Below, piece by piece: positions 43,621 to 51,879 of a DNA stretch of 64,000 nt (position 1 is its first letter; each line of letters opens with the position of its first letter). The DNA lies in NCBI RefSeq assembly GCF_000245815.1, contig NZ_JH601103.1:866313-930312 (forward strand), written 5' to 3'. The notes under the pieces are model-generated. The model was not told the origin of the DNA, made no database searches, and saw nothing but the letters and a program-made list of their open reading frames with translations. This stretch comes from Dolosigranulum pigrum ATCC 51524. Lineage in GTDB: Bacteria; Bacillota; Bacilli; Lactobacillales; Carnobacteriaceae_A. The translations under genes and the position numbers were made by a program.

Positions 43621-44094
43621 ATGATTTCAGATGTAATGAAAGAATATTTATTATCCGACGAACCAACGCTAGTAAAGCCAGAAGAGGAAGTGGCTGTTGT
43701 CAATTCGTGGCACACATTGGAGCATGCTATTTTGATCTTGACGGCCGATCAGTATTCTACTGTTCCGGTGTTAGATCGGGACTCGAAGGTGTTAGGTCTT
43801 ATTTCGATGCCTAAAATTATTAAGGCTATTATGGGAAATGAGGCCATTGATTTTAACCGATTAAGTGAGATTACAGTCGGGGATATTATTGATGGCGAGG
43901 AGTTCCCCTATGTCTATGATGATTTTGATTTAGAAGATATCTTACAAAAATTAGTGCGTACAGCCTTTTTAACCGTCATTGATCGTGAAGGAACGTTTAA
44001 GGGAATTATTACCCGAAGTGAGATGCTTAAGGGAACCAACCGAATTGTGCATATGTTAGAAAGTGATTATGAGTTAATTAAGAAAGAAAAATAA
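43621..44094 (+). CDS. cbpB: CBS domain protein CbpB/DarB-like
   Basis: A 157-residue protein made of two CBS motifs (HTLEHAILILTADQYSTVPV; FDLEDILQKLVRTAFLTV). It resembles Bacillus DarB (YkuL) and Listeria CbpB, which bind cyclic di-AMP and, when free of ligand, activate the (p)ppGpp synthetase Rel. That function is inferred from similarity. AGAGAGGG precedes the ATG. Last gene of the murI operon. Confidence 0.85.
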   Translation: MISDVMKEYLLSDEPTLVKPEEEVAVVNSWHTLEHAILILTADQYSTVPVLDRDSKVLGLISMPKIIKAIMGNEAIDFNRLSEITVGDIIDGEEFPYVYDDFDLEDILQKLVRTAFLTVIDREGTFKGIITRSEMLKGTNRIVHMLESDYELIKKEK

Positions 44095-44098
44095 ATAA

Positions 44099-44142
44099 AA
44101 CCATTAAAGCTAGGCTACGTCTGTAGTCTAGCTTTAATGGTT
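44099..44142. terminator. Bidirectional terminator, 20-base-pair stem
   Basis: A 20-base-pair stem (AACCATTAAAGCTAGGCTAC and its complement, one G-U) with loop GTCT, between convergent cbpB and rqcH. Flanking A/T runs are short. Confidence 0.8.
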
Positions 44143-44151
44143 AGTTAGGGA

Positions 44152-45858
44152 TTAGAGTTGTTCTAACGACTCGATATAGCCTTCACTCGGCGTTGCAAAA
44201 TAAGTATCCTGTCCTTCATAAGTGACAAAGCCGGGTTTTCCGCCGTTTGGTTTGTTAACATACTTCACTTGGACGGCATCGACGGGCACATTGGCAGATT
44301 CTCTATATTTACTGAAGTAGGCAGCTAAGTGCGCAGCTTCTTCAAAGGTTTTTTCACTTGGATTTGATCCACGAATAATAACATGCGACCCCGGGATGTT
44401 TTGGGCGTGAAGCCACCAATCTTCACGATTAGCGGTGCGATGTGTTAATTGATCATTTTGTCGGTTGTTACGGCCAACATAGATATCCGCACCATCCGAT
44501 GAGCGGAAATGATAGGGCTTAGACGCTTTTGACTGTTTTTTCTTTTGGTGTGAATTCTTTTTCTGTTTTAGATAGCCTTCATCGCGGAGTTCATCACGAA
44601 TGTCTTCGATGTCAGCCAGGGTGATCGTATCAAGACCAGCTAGAACAGATTCCAGGTAAGTCAATTCTTGTTTAGTGAGTTTGATTTGCGATGTGAGGTG
44701 TTTTTTGCGTTTTTTCAACTTTTGATAGTGCTTGAAGTAGTCTTGAGCATTTTGGGCAGGTGATTTTTCGGGATCAAGTGTAATATCAATCGGTTCATTA
44801 TCATTGTAGAAGTTTTGTAAGGTGATAGATTCTTGACCTGGTTGTACTTCATGCATAAAGGCAGTTAAAACTTCTCCCTTCACTTGATATTCTTCAGCGC
44901 GCTCCGTTTCTGCCAATTCTTCCCGCATTTTTTCTAGTTTATTCGCATTTTTTTTCAACTCATTATTGACGAGTGAAGTAATATCTTGAGATTTTTGACG
45001 AATACGGTCTTGGGTTACTTTTTTGTCATAATATTTGTCTAAGAGGTGACTTAATGATTCAAAGGTTTGTGCCGGACCTTCTTCAGAGATATAGTTAAAG
45101 GCAGAGAAGGTAGGGGTTCTCTTAGGATAAAGTGTTGGTGTGTACGGTCGTTGGTCGAATTGCTGGAAAAATGCTGTAGCAACCCTTACATAATCTTTTT
45201 CAGGTGCTTGCGCTAATCGTTCGGCTAATTCGCGGGCTGACTGGCGACCGAACCCTTGGAAAGTCTCTTGAATCCATTTAGTTGTTGCTTTGACCGTATC
45301 TGTGACCGGGAAGTCTAGCTCTATTAAGTCGGCAGTAAATGGGTTTAGTTTATCTTGTGTCGGTGCCGAAATAAAGTCACTCCCTGGTAAAATCGTTCGG
45401 TAAGAGTTCTGACTTGGTGGGAGATGTTTAATACTGTCGATAATGCGATTCTCATCATTATTGACTAAGATCATATTACTATGACGCCCCATAATTTCGA
45501 TTACTAGAGTTGTGGACTGTTCATCACCTAGTTCGTTCCGTCCTGAGACACTGAGATGAATGATTCGGTCATTGCCCACTTGCTTCATCTCAGTGAGGAA
45601 TCCATTTTCCAAGTATTTTCGCAAGATCATACAATAATGAGGTGGATGTTGTGGATTATCGAAATCTCGCTGCGTTTTTTGGATGCGAGCGTATTGTGGG
45701 TGAGCTGAGATTAGAATATCGTGATTTTTGCGGTTGGCTCGAATGCGTAAGATAATTTCATTATCAAAGGGTTGATAAATCTTGGTAATGCGTCCTCCGA
45801 CAAGTTCATGGTTTAATTCATTAATCATTGCGTGTGTAAATAAGCCATCAAATGACAT
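44152..45858 (-). CDS. rqcH: Ribosome quality control protein RqcH (NFACT)
   Basis: Binds stalled 50S subunits with peptidyl-tRNA and adds alanine tails. The 568-residue protein has NFACT-N with the functional Asp97-Arg98 pair (VGNDRII) at the Bacillus positions, an HhH segment, a coiled coil (about 280-430) and NFACT-R (WWLHAQNIPGSHVII). The same family was long named FbpA, a fibronectin-binding protein; the intact DR pair supports RqcH activity. Confidence 0.94.
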   Translation of the reverse strand: MSFDGLFTHAMINELNHELVGGRITKIYQPFDNEIILRIRANRKNHDILISAHPQYARIQKTQRDFDNPQHPPHYCMILRKYLENGFLTEMKQVGNDRIIHLSVSGRNELGDEQSTTLVIEIMGRHSNMILVNNDENRIIDSIKHLPPSQNSYRTILPGSDFISAPTQDKLNPFTADLIELDFPVTDTVKATTKWIQETFQGFGRQSARELAERLAQAPEKDYVRVATAFFQQFDQRPYTPTLYPKRTPTFSAFNYISEEGPAQTFESLSHLLDKYYDKKVTQDRIRQKSQDITSLVNNELKKNANKLEKMREELAETERAEEYQVKGEVLTAFMHEVQPGQESITLQNFYNDNEPIDITLDPEKSPAQNAQDYFKHYQKLKKRKKHLTSQIKLTKQELTYLESVLAGLDTITLADIEDIRDELRDEGYLKQKKNSHQKKKQSKASKPYHFRSSDGADIYVGRNNRQNDQLTHRTANREDWWLHAQNIPGSHVIIRGSNPSEKTFEEAAHLAAYFSKYRESANVPVDAVQVKYVNKPNGGKPGFVTYEGQDTYFATPSEGYIESLEQL

Positions 45859-46012
45859 ATAGACATGCTCCTTTCGTTGAAAAGCAGTAGGTTTTATTAT
45901 ACCATTGATATGTGGATTTGACTAATTTTCAAAATAGGATTGCACTCGAGAGCTAAAACTGATATATTTGTATTGAGCAATTATTAAAGGCTACTGATAA
46001 AGGAGGATGTCG

Positions 46013-46444
46013 GTGGAACAATTTAGTGATACATCACTGTTGTTAGAGCGGATGGATGAATTTACACGGTTGTATAAGAAGTTAAATAGCTTGTTGTTAG
46101 CTCATTTTGGGTTAACTGAGTCGAGCTTGCTGTTATTTGACATTATTGGCGATGAGGAATTGACACTTAAAGCAATTACGGAGCAAAGTTATTTAGATAA
46201 GTCAACTATTAGCCGACAAGTGAATTCATTAGTAAGCAAAGATATGGTGACGAAAGCAGACGGTGAAGATAAGCGCTATTCTTATTTTAAGTTGACACCG
46301 GAAGCGAAGCAACTTTATCATCAGTTCAGAGAAGAATCTGTGCGTGGCTTTGCTGATTTATTGGCGAGCATGACGGATGATGAACAACAAAAATTATCAA
46401 TTCTACTCAATCGTGTGAATCGATTGTATAGAACAGCATTATAA
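46013..46444 (+). CDS. MarR family transcriptional regulator
   Basis: A 143-residue winged-helix protein: recognition region LTLKAITEQSYLDKSTISRQ and wing KADGEDKRYSYFKLT, with N- and C-terminal dimer helices. GTG 46013 is six bases after AGGAGG, while the in-frame ATG 46007 touches that site, so GTG is chosen. It is 21 bases upstream of an ECF transport component and may control it. Confidence 0.87.
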   Translation: MEQFSDTSLLLERMDEFTRLYKKLNSLLLAHFGLTESSLLLFDIIGDEELTLKAITEQSYLDKSTISRQVNSLVSKDMVTKADGEDKRYSYFKLTPEAKQLYHQFREESVRGFADLLASMTDDEQQKLSILLNRVNRLYRTAL

Positions 46445-46465
46445 GAAGAAAGGCGATATAAAACG

Positions 46466-47044
46466 ATGAAACAAACTATAAACACAAAACGCTTGACCAT
46501 GATGGCCATTGCGACAGCTATTTTATTAATTCAAAATTTTGTTCCTTTTTTAGGAAATTTACCGTTGCCACCACTTAATCCAACGATCATTCATATAACC
46601 GTTATTGTTTTTACCTTTTTGTTAGGAACAAGAGATGGCATGATAATTGGTGCGATTTGGGGGATTATTCGCATGATTCGTGCGTTTGCAATGCCGGCGA
46701 GTCCACTTGATCCACTGATTTGGACAAATCCAATGATTGCCGTACTACCTAGATTATTGATTGGCTTAACAGTCGGTGTAACGTATCAATGGTTGCGCAA
46801 AAAATGGCCAGATGCACGTAGCTTGCGGATCTCTGCCTTTTTAGGCTCGTTAACCAATACAGTATTTGTGATGTTATTTATCTACGTTTTCTTTACCGAA
46901 GATATTGCTTACTTGATGAATATTCAGATGGACAATATTGTCTATGGATTATTAGCTATTGTTGTGACATCAGGTATTCCAGAAGCAATTATTGCAGCGA
47001 TTATTGCACCAATTGTCGTTAAACCGTTGAAGAAAATTTATTAG
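46466..47044 (+). CDS. ECF transporter substrate-binding (S) component
   Basis: A 192-residue protein with five or six membrane helices and the N-terminal pattern of energy-coupling factor S components (LTMMAIATAILLIQNFVP, then PTIIHITVIVFTFLLGTRDG and WGIIRMIRA). S components capture a vitamin or related nutrient and share a common EcfAAT module elsewhere. The substrate cannot be told from sequence and no riboswitch marks the leader. Adjacent MarR regulator upstream. Confidence 0.8.
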   Translation: MKQTINTKRLTMMAIATAILLIQNFVPFLGNLPLPPLNPTIIHITVIVFTFLLGTRDGMIIGAIWGIIRMIRAFAMPASPLDPLIWTNPMIAVLPRLLIGLTVGVTYQWLRKKWPDARSLRISAFLGSLTNTVFVMLFIYVFFTEDIAYLMNIQMDNIVYGLLAIVVTSGIPEAIIAAIIAPIVVKPLKKIY

Positions 47045-47055
47045 GAGGACTGTTT

Positions 47056-47778
47056 ATGAGTATGAAAAAACGATCAGATCGTTATAAACAACCAAAAGAT
47101 GAGTCAAATTCGTTTGATCGCTTATTCTATTGGCTCATTGCGGGTTTATTTGTTGTCTTAATTGCGATTATTATCTTTATATTTGTCTCAGGCGGCGATT
47201 CTGTTGAGCAAGTGTCTGATGATTTAGTCCAACAAACAGAAGAAAGTAGCGATAGTGCGGGAATAACGGCTAAGAAAGAAAAGTCTACTGATAAAAATGA
47301 TAAAGCTGATGATGATAATGAAGATGATGAAGACGCAGCTAAGACAGACGAAAACCAAGCTACACAAAAACAGAACCGAAACCAAAATCAGCAACAAACA
47401 CAATCACATCAGCCATCACACCAACAACAAGGTCAAGAAAGACAGCAAGGGATGAATCAGCAAGGACAACAACCTCAACGTGGTCAGAACCAAACAACCA
47501 CTAGTGGGGACACCTCTATCGTGAACGAAACCCCTCCGCATGATACGAATCATTATACTGATTTTAGCGATGGCTCTAGCGATCGTCTTGAAATTAGAGA
47601 TAAGGTCAGTACTGTGACTGGAATATCAGAGTCCGATATGATCGAGCGTTGGATTGGAAATGATGGTATTGCACGAGTTGAAGCAACAGTTGAAAGTCGA
47701 TCGACTGGCGCAAAATATATTGTGTATTTACAATATGGTAATGGACAATGGCATGTTGAGAGTGTTCATAACAACTAG
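47056..47778 (+). CDS. YrrS/DUF1510 family membrane-anchored protein
   Basis: A 240-residue protein: cytoplasmic N-terminus, one membrane helix (about 23-45, WLIAGLFVVLIAIIIFIF), a long low-complexity linker rich in Gln, Asn, Asp and Lys (about 50-155), and a folded C-terminal DUF1510 domain (about 165-240, IARVEATVESRSTG). The domain is outside the cell by topology. Function unknown; Bacillus YrrS is linked to the cell wall. AGGAGG precedes the ATG. Confidence 0.82.
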   Translation: MSMKKRSDRYKQPKDESNSFDRLFYWLIAGLFVVLIAIIIFIFVSGGDSVEQVSDDLVQQTEESSDSAGITAKKEKSTDKNDKADDDNEDDEDAAKTDENQATQKQNRNQNQQQTQSHQPSHQQQGQERQQGMNQQGQQPQRGQNQTTTSGDTSIVNETPPHDTNHYTDFSDGSSDRLEIRDKVSTVTGISESDMIERWIGNDGIARVEATVESRSTGAKYIVYLQYGNGQWHVESVHNN

Positions 47779-47791
47779 CTAGATGAATGAT

Positions 47792-47821
47792 AAAAACCTT
47801 GTTACATGTAACAAGGTTTTT
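47792..47821. terminator. 30-base perfect palindrome, probable terminator
   Basis: AAAAACCTTGTTACA is followed directly by its exact complement, so the repeat has no spacer. As RNA it gives a 12- or 13-pair stem with a small loop from ACATGT, and the T-run completes a terminator on either strand. Confidence 0.75.
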
Positions 47822-47839
47822 AAACATGGGAGAGATAAA

Positions 47840-49057
47840 ATGAAACAATATAGTGCACCATTTGATGTCGTTGATGATATTTTGAAGAAAACCCAACAAG
47901 AAATTGAAAATATGCCACCGATTAATATATTAGTTGTCGGGAAAACAGGAGTAGGCAAGAGCACGTTAATTAACCACTTATTTCGTGATAATTTAGCGGA
48001 GACGGGAGTGGGTAAACCAGTCACCCAACATTTGCGCAAAATAACAAAGCAATACATGCCGCTTAATTTGTATGATACACGTGGGTTGGAGATGGATGCA
48101 CGTGTACAGGCAGAGATTCAGACAGAAATTTTTGAATTGATCGATGAACATCAAGGGACTGAAGAGGCCATTCAATTCGTTTATTATTGTGTGAATGCCT
48201 TCTCGAATCGAATTGAAGAGTTAGAGATTAAATTTATAAATAAATTGGCTAAAAAAACACCGGTTATTCTAGTACTCACCCAATCTATTCAAGGACGAAC
48301 AGATTATTTCCAGGCATCTTTAGAAACGCTTAATTTACATGTGGCGGCTATTCAACAAGTGATGGCTAAACCGTTTGTCATTAATGATGAGGTGACAGTG
48401 GAGCCGTTTGGGTTAAAGGAGTTGTTAGATAAGTCTTTTGAACTAGTGCCGACAGATCATTATCATACTTTAAATAATATTCAAATAGTTGATTTGAAAC
48501 GAAAAGTAGCGGCAGCACGGAAGTGGACAAATGGCTATATAACCTCAACCTTTGGCATCGGGTTTGTCCCCATACCATTCGCGGATGCATCGCTTTTAGT
48601 GCCAATGCAAGTGACGATGCTTGCCCATATTACAGCGATTTTTGGTATTACGATGGACCAATCAACATTAGTGAGTTTAATAGGAGCAGTTGGAGGCACA
48701 AGTTCAGCTACATTTTTGGGACGCACGATTGTATCCAATGCCTTTAAGTTTATGCCAGGTGTAGGCACAATTGTTGTTGGTTTAATTAGTGGGGCCACTG
48801 CTTCTACAATTACTAGCGCATTAGGATTTAGCTATATTGAAGTGCTCACTTTACTAGTAAAACAAGAAAAAGTAGGTACATTGAACATCCGAACGCTCCA
48901 AAAAATGATGGTTAAACAATTTAAGAAGCAATTAAATCGGCGAAAAGATGCGATCAATACAGATGAAGTCGTATTAGAAAAGTCAAAGATGAAAAATATT
49001 TTCACGCAAGCAACTCGAATACTTCGCCAATCGTTGAATAAACGAGATCAATCATAA
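47840..49057 (+). CDS. GTPase with C-terminal DUF697 domain
   Basis: A 405-residue protein. The N-terminal Era-like G domain has P-loop GKTGVGKST (34-42) and switch II DTRGLE (79-84). The usual NKxD is not seen; LVLTQS fills that place, so guanine specificity may be altered. Residues about 225-345 form the hydrophobic DUF697 region (GFVPIPFADASLLVPMQ, GTIVVGLISGATAS), likely membrane-associated. Function unknown; relatives are YcjF/HSR1-like. ATG 47840 follows GGGAGAG; an earlier in-frame start would lie in the upstream palindrome. Confidence 0.83.
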   Translation: MKQYSAPFDVVDDILKKTQQEIENMPPINILVVGKTGVGKSTLINHLFRDNLAETGVGKPVTQHLRKITKQYMPLNLYDTRGLEMDARVQAEIQTEIFELIDEHQGTEEAIQFVYYCVNAFSNRIEELEIKFINKLAKKTPVILVLTQSIQGRTDYFQASLETLNLHVAAIQQVMAKPFVINDEVTVEPFGLKELLDKSFELVPTDHYHTLNNIQIVDLKRKVAAARKWTNGYITSTFGIGFVPIPFADASLLVPMQVTMLAHITAIFGITMDQSTLVSLIGAVGGTSSATFLGRTIVSNAFKFMPGVGTIVVGLISGATASTITSALGFSYIEVLTLLVKQEKVGTLNIRTLQKMMVKQFKKQLNRRKDAINTDEVVLEKSKMKNIFTQATRILRQSLNKRDQS

Positions 49058-49067
49058 TAATCCATAA

Positions 49068-49096
49068 TTTAAATGCAACGGAATACATGATAAAAT
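49068..49096 (+). promoter_or_regulatory. Promoter of the mnh/mbh-like operon
   Basis: -35 TTTAAA (49068-49073), 17-base spacer, -10 TAAAAT (49091-49096), 36 bases before the first antiporter gene. Confidence 0.55.
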
Positions 49097-49132
49097 GGGG
49101 ATGATCGTTTTAAAAGAAAGGGTGAGAATGCT

Positions 49133-49678
49133 ATGAAAAACTTCATTGATAGTGTAGTGCAAGATATGGTTTCTAATATAAAAATTATAAGTGTCTTATT
49201 CGTTACGTGGATTATTTTATTCGAAAAAATTAACTTATTTGTAATTGTAACGGGTTTGATCATGTCTGTGGTGTCTATTTTATTAACGGATATGTATTTA
49301 ATGCCAGGGAATTATACGGATGAGTATATGTTTGGATTGCGCTCTATGATTCATTATTTTAGCATATTAGTGATTGAAATTTTTGTTGCCGGGATTGGTG
49401 TAATTCCCAAAATCATATTAGGCGATAGTGACGTAGCTTTCGTAACTTGCGAGACGAAACTAACTGATGAATTCTTGATCAATATTTTGGCCAATTCGAT
49501 TACATTAACACCGGGAACCGTTACCGTAAAAAAATCAGGTAGCACACTCCGTGTACTCACACTAGATACACCAAATATAGCTCGCGATGAAGATCCACGT
49601 CAAGTACTACCACTAAAATTGGAACACGTATTACTAAAATATGAGAAGACTGTTCAAAGAAGAGGCGAAAAGATATGA
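49133..49678 (+). CDS. mnhE: Mrp/Mnh-type antiporter subunit E
   Basis: A 181-residue MrpE (MbhA-like) subunit with membrane helices near 15-60 and 70-95. The family's C-terminal signature is LANSITLTPGTVTVKKSG followed by LRVLTLD. First gene of seven tightly packed genes for a multi-subunit cation/proton antiporter. ATG 49133 follows AAAGGGTGAG. It overlaps mnhF by four bases (ATGA). Confidence 0.9.
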   Translation: MKNFIDSVVQDMVSNIKIISVLFVTWIILFEKINLFVIVTGLIMSVVSILLTDMYLMPGNYTDEYMFGLRSMIHYFSILVIEIFVAGIGVIPKIILGDSDVAFVTCETKLTDEFLINILANSITLTPGTVTVKKSGSTLRVLTLDTPNIARDEDPRQVLPLKLEHVLLKYEKTVQRRGEKI

Positions 49679-49938
49679 TGACATTTGATTGGTTTGTGTT
49701 AACCACTTTAATAATTCTGTCTATCGGTTCGATATATCGGGTGATAGTGGGACCAACTGTCTGGGATCGTATTTTAGGATTTTCCTACTTTTCGGCGAAG
49801 ATTATTATGGTAGGCATTGTTTTTGGAATACTGATTGATCGAATTTTTGTGGTAGATGTTAGTATGATTTATGGGATTTTAGACTTTATCGGAACAATTA
49901 TGGTTGTCCGATTTATTGAGGCAAAAGGTGATATTTAA
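49675..49938 (+). CDS. mnhF: Mrp/Mnh-type antiporter subunit F
   Basis: An 87-residue protein with three membrane helices (about 4-22, 37-55, 60-80), matching MrpF: YRVIVGPTVWDRILGFSYFSAK is split here across residues 21-42, and IYGILDFIGTIMVVRF closes it. The stop overlaps the mnhG start by one base. Confidence 0.9.
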   Translation: MMTFDWFVLTTLIILSIGSIYRVIVGPTVWDRILGFSYFSAKIIMVGIVFGILIDRIFVVDVSMIYGILDFIGTIMVVRFIEAKGDI

Positions 49939-50240
49939 TGACAATACTTGATTGGTTGGCGAATGGTATTATTGTAATGGGGTTAATTTTTGTGACAATT
50001 GGTATCTATGGTACGTTTAGATTTAATGACTTTTTCAAGCGAACATTGATTGTAGCGAAAGTTGATACAGTAGGGTTTATTACTGTACTTGTCGGCTATA
50101 TGATTCGAGAAGGATTCTCTTATTTTACGTTTAAAATATTTTTAGTGCTGATCTTATATTTAATCACCAATCCGATTTCTTCGCATGCAATTTTGCGATC
50201 CGCGGATATGAGTGACTACAAGATTAAGGAGGATCGTTAG
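49938..50240 (+). CDS. mnhG: Mrp/Mnh-type antiporter subunit G
   Basis: A 100-residue MrpG (MbhC-like) subunit with three membrane helices and the family-like segments GTFRFNDFFKRT and KVDTVGFITVLVG, ending LITNPISSHAILRSA. Typical G subunits read RLPDFYTRLHA at the first site; RFNDFFKRTLI is a divergent version. One base separates it from the next gene's start. Confidence 0.88.
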   Translation: MTILDWLANGIIVMGLIFVTIGIYGTFRFNDFFKRTLIVAKVDTVGFITVLVGYMIREGFSYFTFKIFLVLILYLITNPISSHAILRSADMSDYKIKEDR

Positions 50241-50241
50241 T

Positions 50242-50805
50242 ATGTTTGAAGTCTTACTGTTAGTTGCAGTGCTTATTGTTGGTTTTTTAACGGTCATGAC
50301 GGATAGCTTAATGCGAACTGTTATCTTTTCAGGAACATTTTCACTAATAACAGCAATGGCGTATGTGTACTATAATGCACCAGATGTGGCTTTAGCTGAA
50401 GCGGCTATTGGGGTGGGCTTGGCGACCATTATGTACTTAGTTGCGGTCAAAAAAGTGCGCGTATACGATGTTCTCTACATCAATGAAGCGGTTGAAGCTT
50501 TTGATGATAGTGATATTGAAGCGGTTCAAGAGACATTAATTCGTCCGTTAGAGTTATTTATCGAAAAAACAGAAGAACTGGAACCAACCATTGCCTATAC
50601 GAATAAAGAGGCAGCGTATTATCAAGAGAAAGCGGAACATGATTTTATTATTTGCCAGCGCAATAATTTAACTTATCTATGCGGAAAGACGACCGATGAA
50701 GTTTTCCAAGATATTATTGCCAATATGAATGATATTTTATGTGATATTGAAGATATTCGGGTAGTTTATCTGGATCAGGAGGTGACGATGGGTGAATCGG
50801 AATAG
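50242..50805 (+). CDS. DUF4040/MbhD-like antiporter subunit with cytoplasmic tail
   Basis: A 187-residue protein. Residues 1-70 are three membrane helices with the MrpA C-terminal/MbhD signature APDVALAEAAIGVG (46-59). Residues 71-187 form a hydrophilic, acidic tail with several cysteines (IICQRN, YLCGKT, ILCDIED), which standard MbhD proteins lack as far as I know. It takes the place of the missing MrpA C-terminal region. ATG 50242 is nine bases after AGGAGG. It overlaps the next gene by 14 bases. Confidence 0.8.
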   Translation: MFEVLLLVAVLIVGFLTVMTDSLMRTVIFSGTFSLITAMAYVYYNAPDVALAEAAIGVGLATIMYLVAVKKVRVYDVLYINEAVEAFDDSDIEAVQETLIRPLELFIEKTEELEPTIAYTNKEAAYYQEKAEHDFIICQRNNLTYLCGKTTDEVFQDIIANMNDILCDIEDIRVVYLDQEVTMGESE

Positions 50806-51493
50806 AAAAAAATCTGTCTACATATTCCAAATCTTGTTATGTGTGACGGCTGCTAGTCTGATGTTATTTATGTTTACTAATTTTTCTGAAACATTAGGAA
50901 CACCGTTAAAAGATTTTTTCACGACTGATTTTTATGAAGAAACGGGGGCTAGGAATGCCGTAGCGGGTATTTATTTAAACTACCGCATGTTTGATACATT
51001 TTTTGAAGCCTTGATGTTGATGGTATCTGTGATGGAAGTCATTAATGTGTCGTGGATAAGTAGTCATAGTGAGTCATTCGAATTAAAACCACCAGAAATG
51101 TCTTATGCAGGGGGTTCCCAGATTATTGCCCAAATGATAGGGATTGTGTATCCGTTTGTGATATTAATTGGTTTCTATATGATCTTGAATGGCCATAATT
51201 CTCCGGGCGGGGGCTTCCAAGGAGGAACTATTTTATCTACGGTATTAATTACGCGTTATTTAGTTCATCCAACGTTGGATCTAGATTTAGAAATAATTGA
51301 AGTGATCGAAAAAATTGTATTTATGTTAATTATTATGATTCCGATTCTCTATTTATTTATAGAAATCGTGCCTACTACGGAGTTAACGAATGAACTCTAC
51401 ATGATTATCATGAATACACTAATTGGTCTGAAAGTTTTTTGTGGGTTAACCGTCCTCTTTTATCGATTTGTCTTCTATGAAGGAGTTTCTTAA
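50792..51493 (+). CDS. mnhB: Fused MbhE-like/MnhB antiporter subunit
   Basis: A 233-residue membrane protein. The first ~90 residues match MbhE / the MrpA end (ETGARNAVAGIYLNYRMFDT at 50-69). Residues ~110-233 are a MnhB domain with IVYPFVILIGFYMILNGH and SPGGGFQGG (137-145). So two subunits separate in archaeal MBH are joined. GTG 50792 lies nine bases after AGGAGG within the end of the previous gene. Confidence 0.82.
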   Translation: MNRNRKKSVYIFQILLCVTAASLMLFMFTNFSETLGTPLKDFFTTDFYEETGARNAVAGIYLNYRMFDTFFEALMLMVSVMEVINVSWISSHSESFELKPPEMSYAGGSQIIAQMIGIVYPFVILIGFYMILNGHNSPGGGFQGGTILSTVLITRYLVHPTLDLDLEIIEVIEKIVFMLIIMIPILYLFIEIVPTTELTNELYMIIMNTLIGLKVFCGLTVLFYRFVFYEGVS

Positions 51494-51531
51494 TATGTCA
51501 AATAGAGTTAAATGGAAAGAAGTGAGTAATA

Positions 51532-51879
51532 ATGGAATGGTTTAATGGTCAAACAGTCGGCATCATTCTATTTTTTATTGGTTTATTTGGTTTGATGACA
51601 AAGAAGACGATTATTAAAACCATTGTGTCCATGTCCGTCATGGAATCCGGTATTTATTTGTTTTATATTAATATTAATTATTCACGGGGAAGTGTCCCGC
51701 CAATCGGTCAAATTACCAGTGAAGTGGTAGCTGATCCGGTACCTAGTGCATTAATGATTACATCAATTGTGATTGGTATGGGAGTTACAGCAATTGCACT
51801 GACGATGTTTATGCACTATAAGAAAAAATATGGGATAACCTACTGGAATAATCATCAGAATGAAAGTGAGGGGCATTGA
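51532..51879 (+). CDS. mnhC: Mrp/Mnh-type antiporter subunit C
   Basis: A 115-residue NuoK-like subunit with three membrane helices. The NuoK-like glutamate is seen in SVMESGIYLFY, and DPVPSALMITSIVIG is a strong MrpC signature. It overlaps the mnhD start by one base. Start ATG 51532 after AGAAGTGAG. Confidence 0.92.
   Translation: MEWFNGQTVGIILFFIGLFGLMTKKTIIKTIVSMSVMESGIYLFYININYSRGSVPPIGQITSEVVADPVPSALMITSIVIGMGVTAIALTMFMHYKKKYGITYWNNHQNESEGH

Noticed and set aside
44152..45858. Fibronectin-binding protein (adhesin) reading of the NFACT gene
   Set aside because: No signal peptide or anchor is present, and the Asp97-Arg98 pair fits RqcH; the older name reflects a secondary observation.
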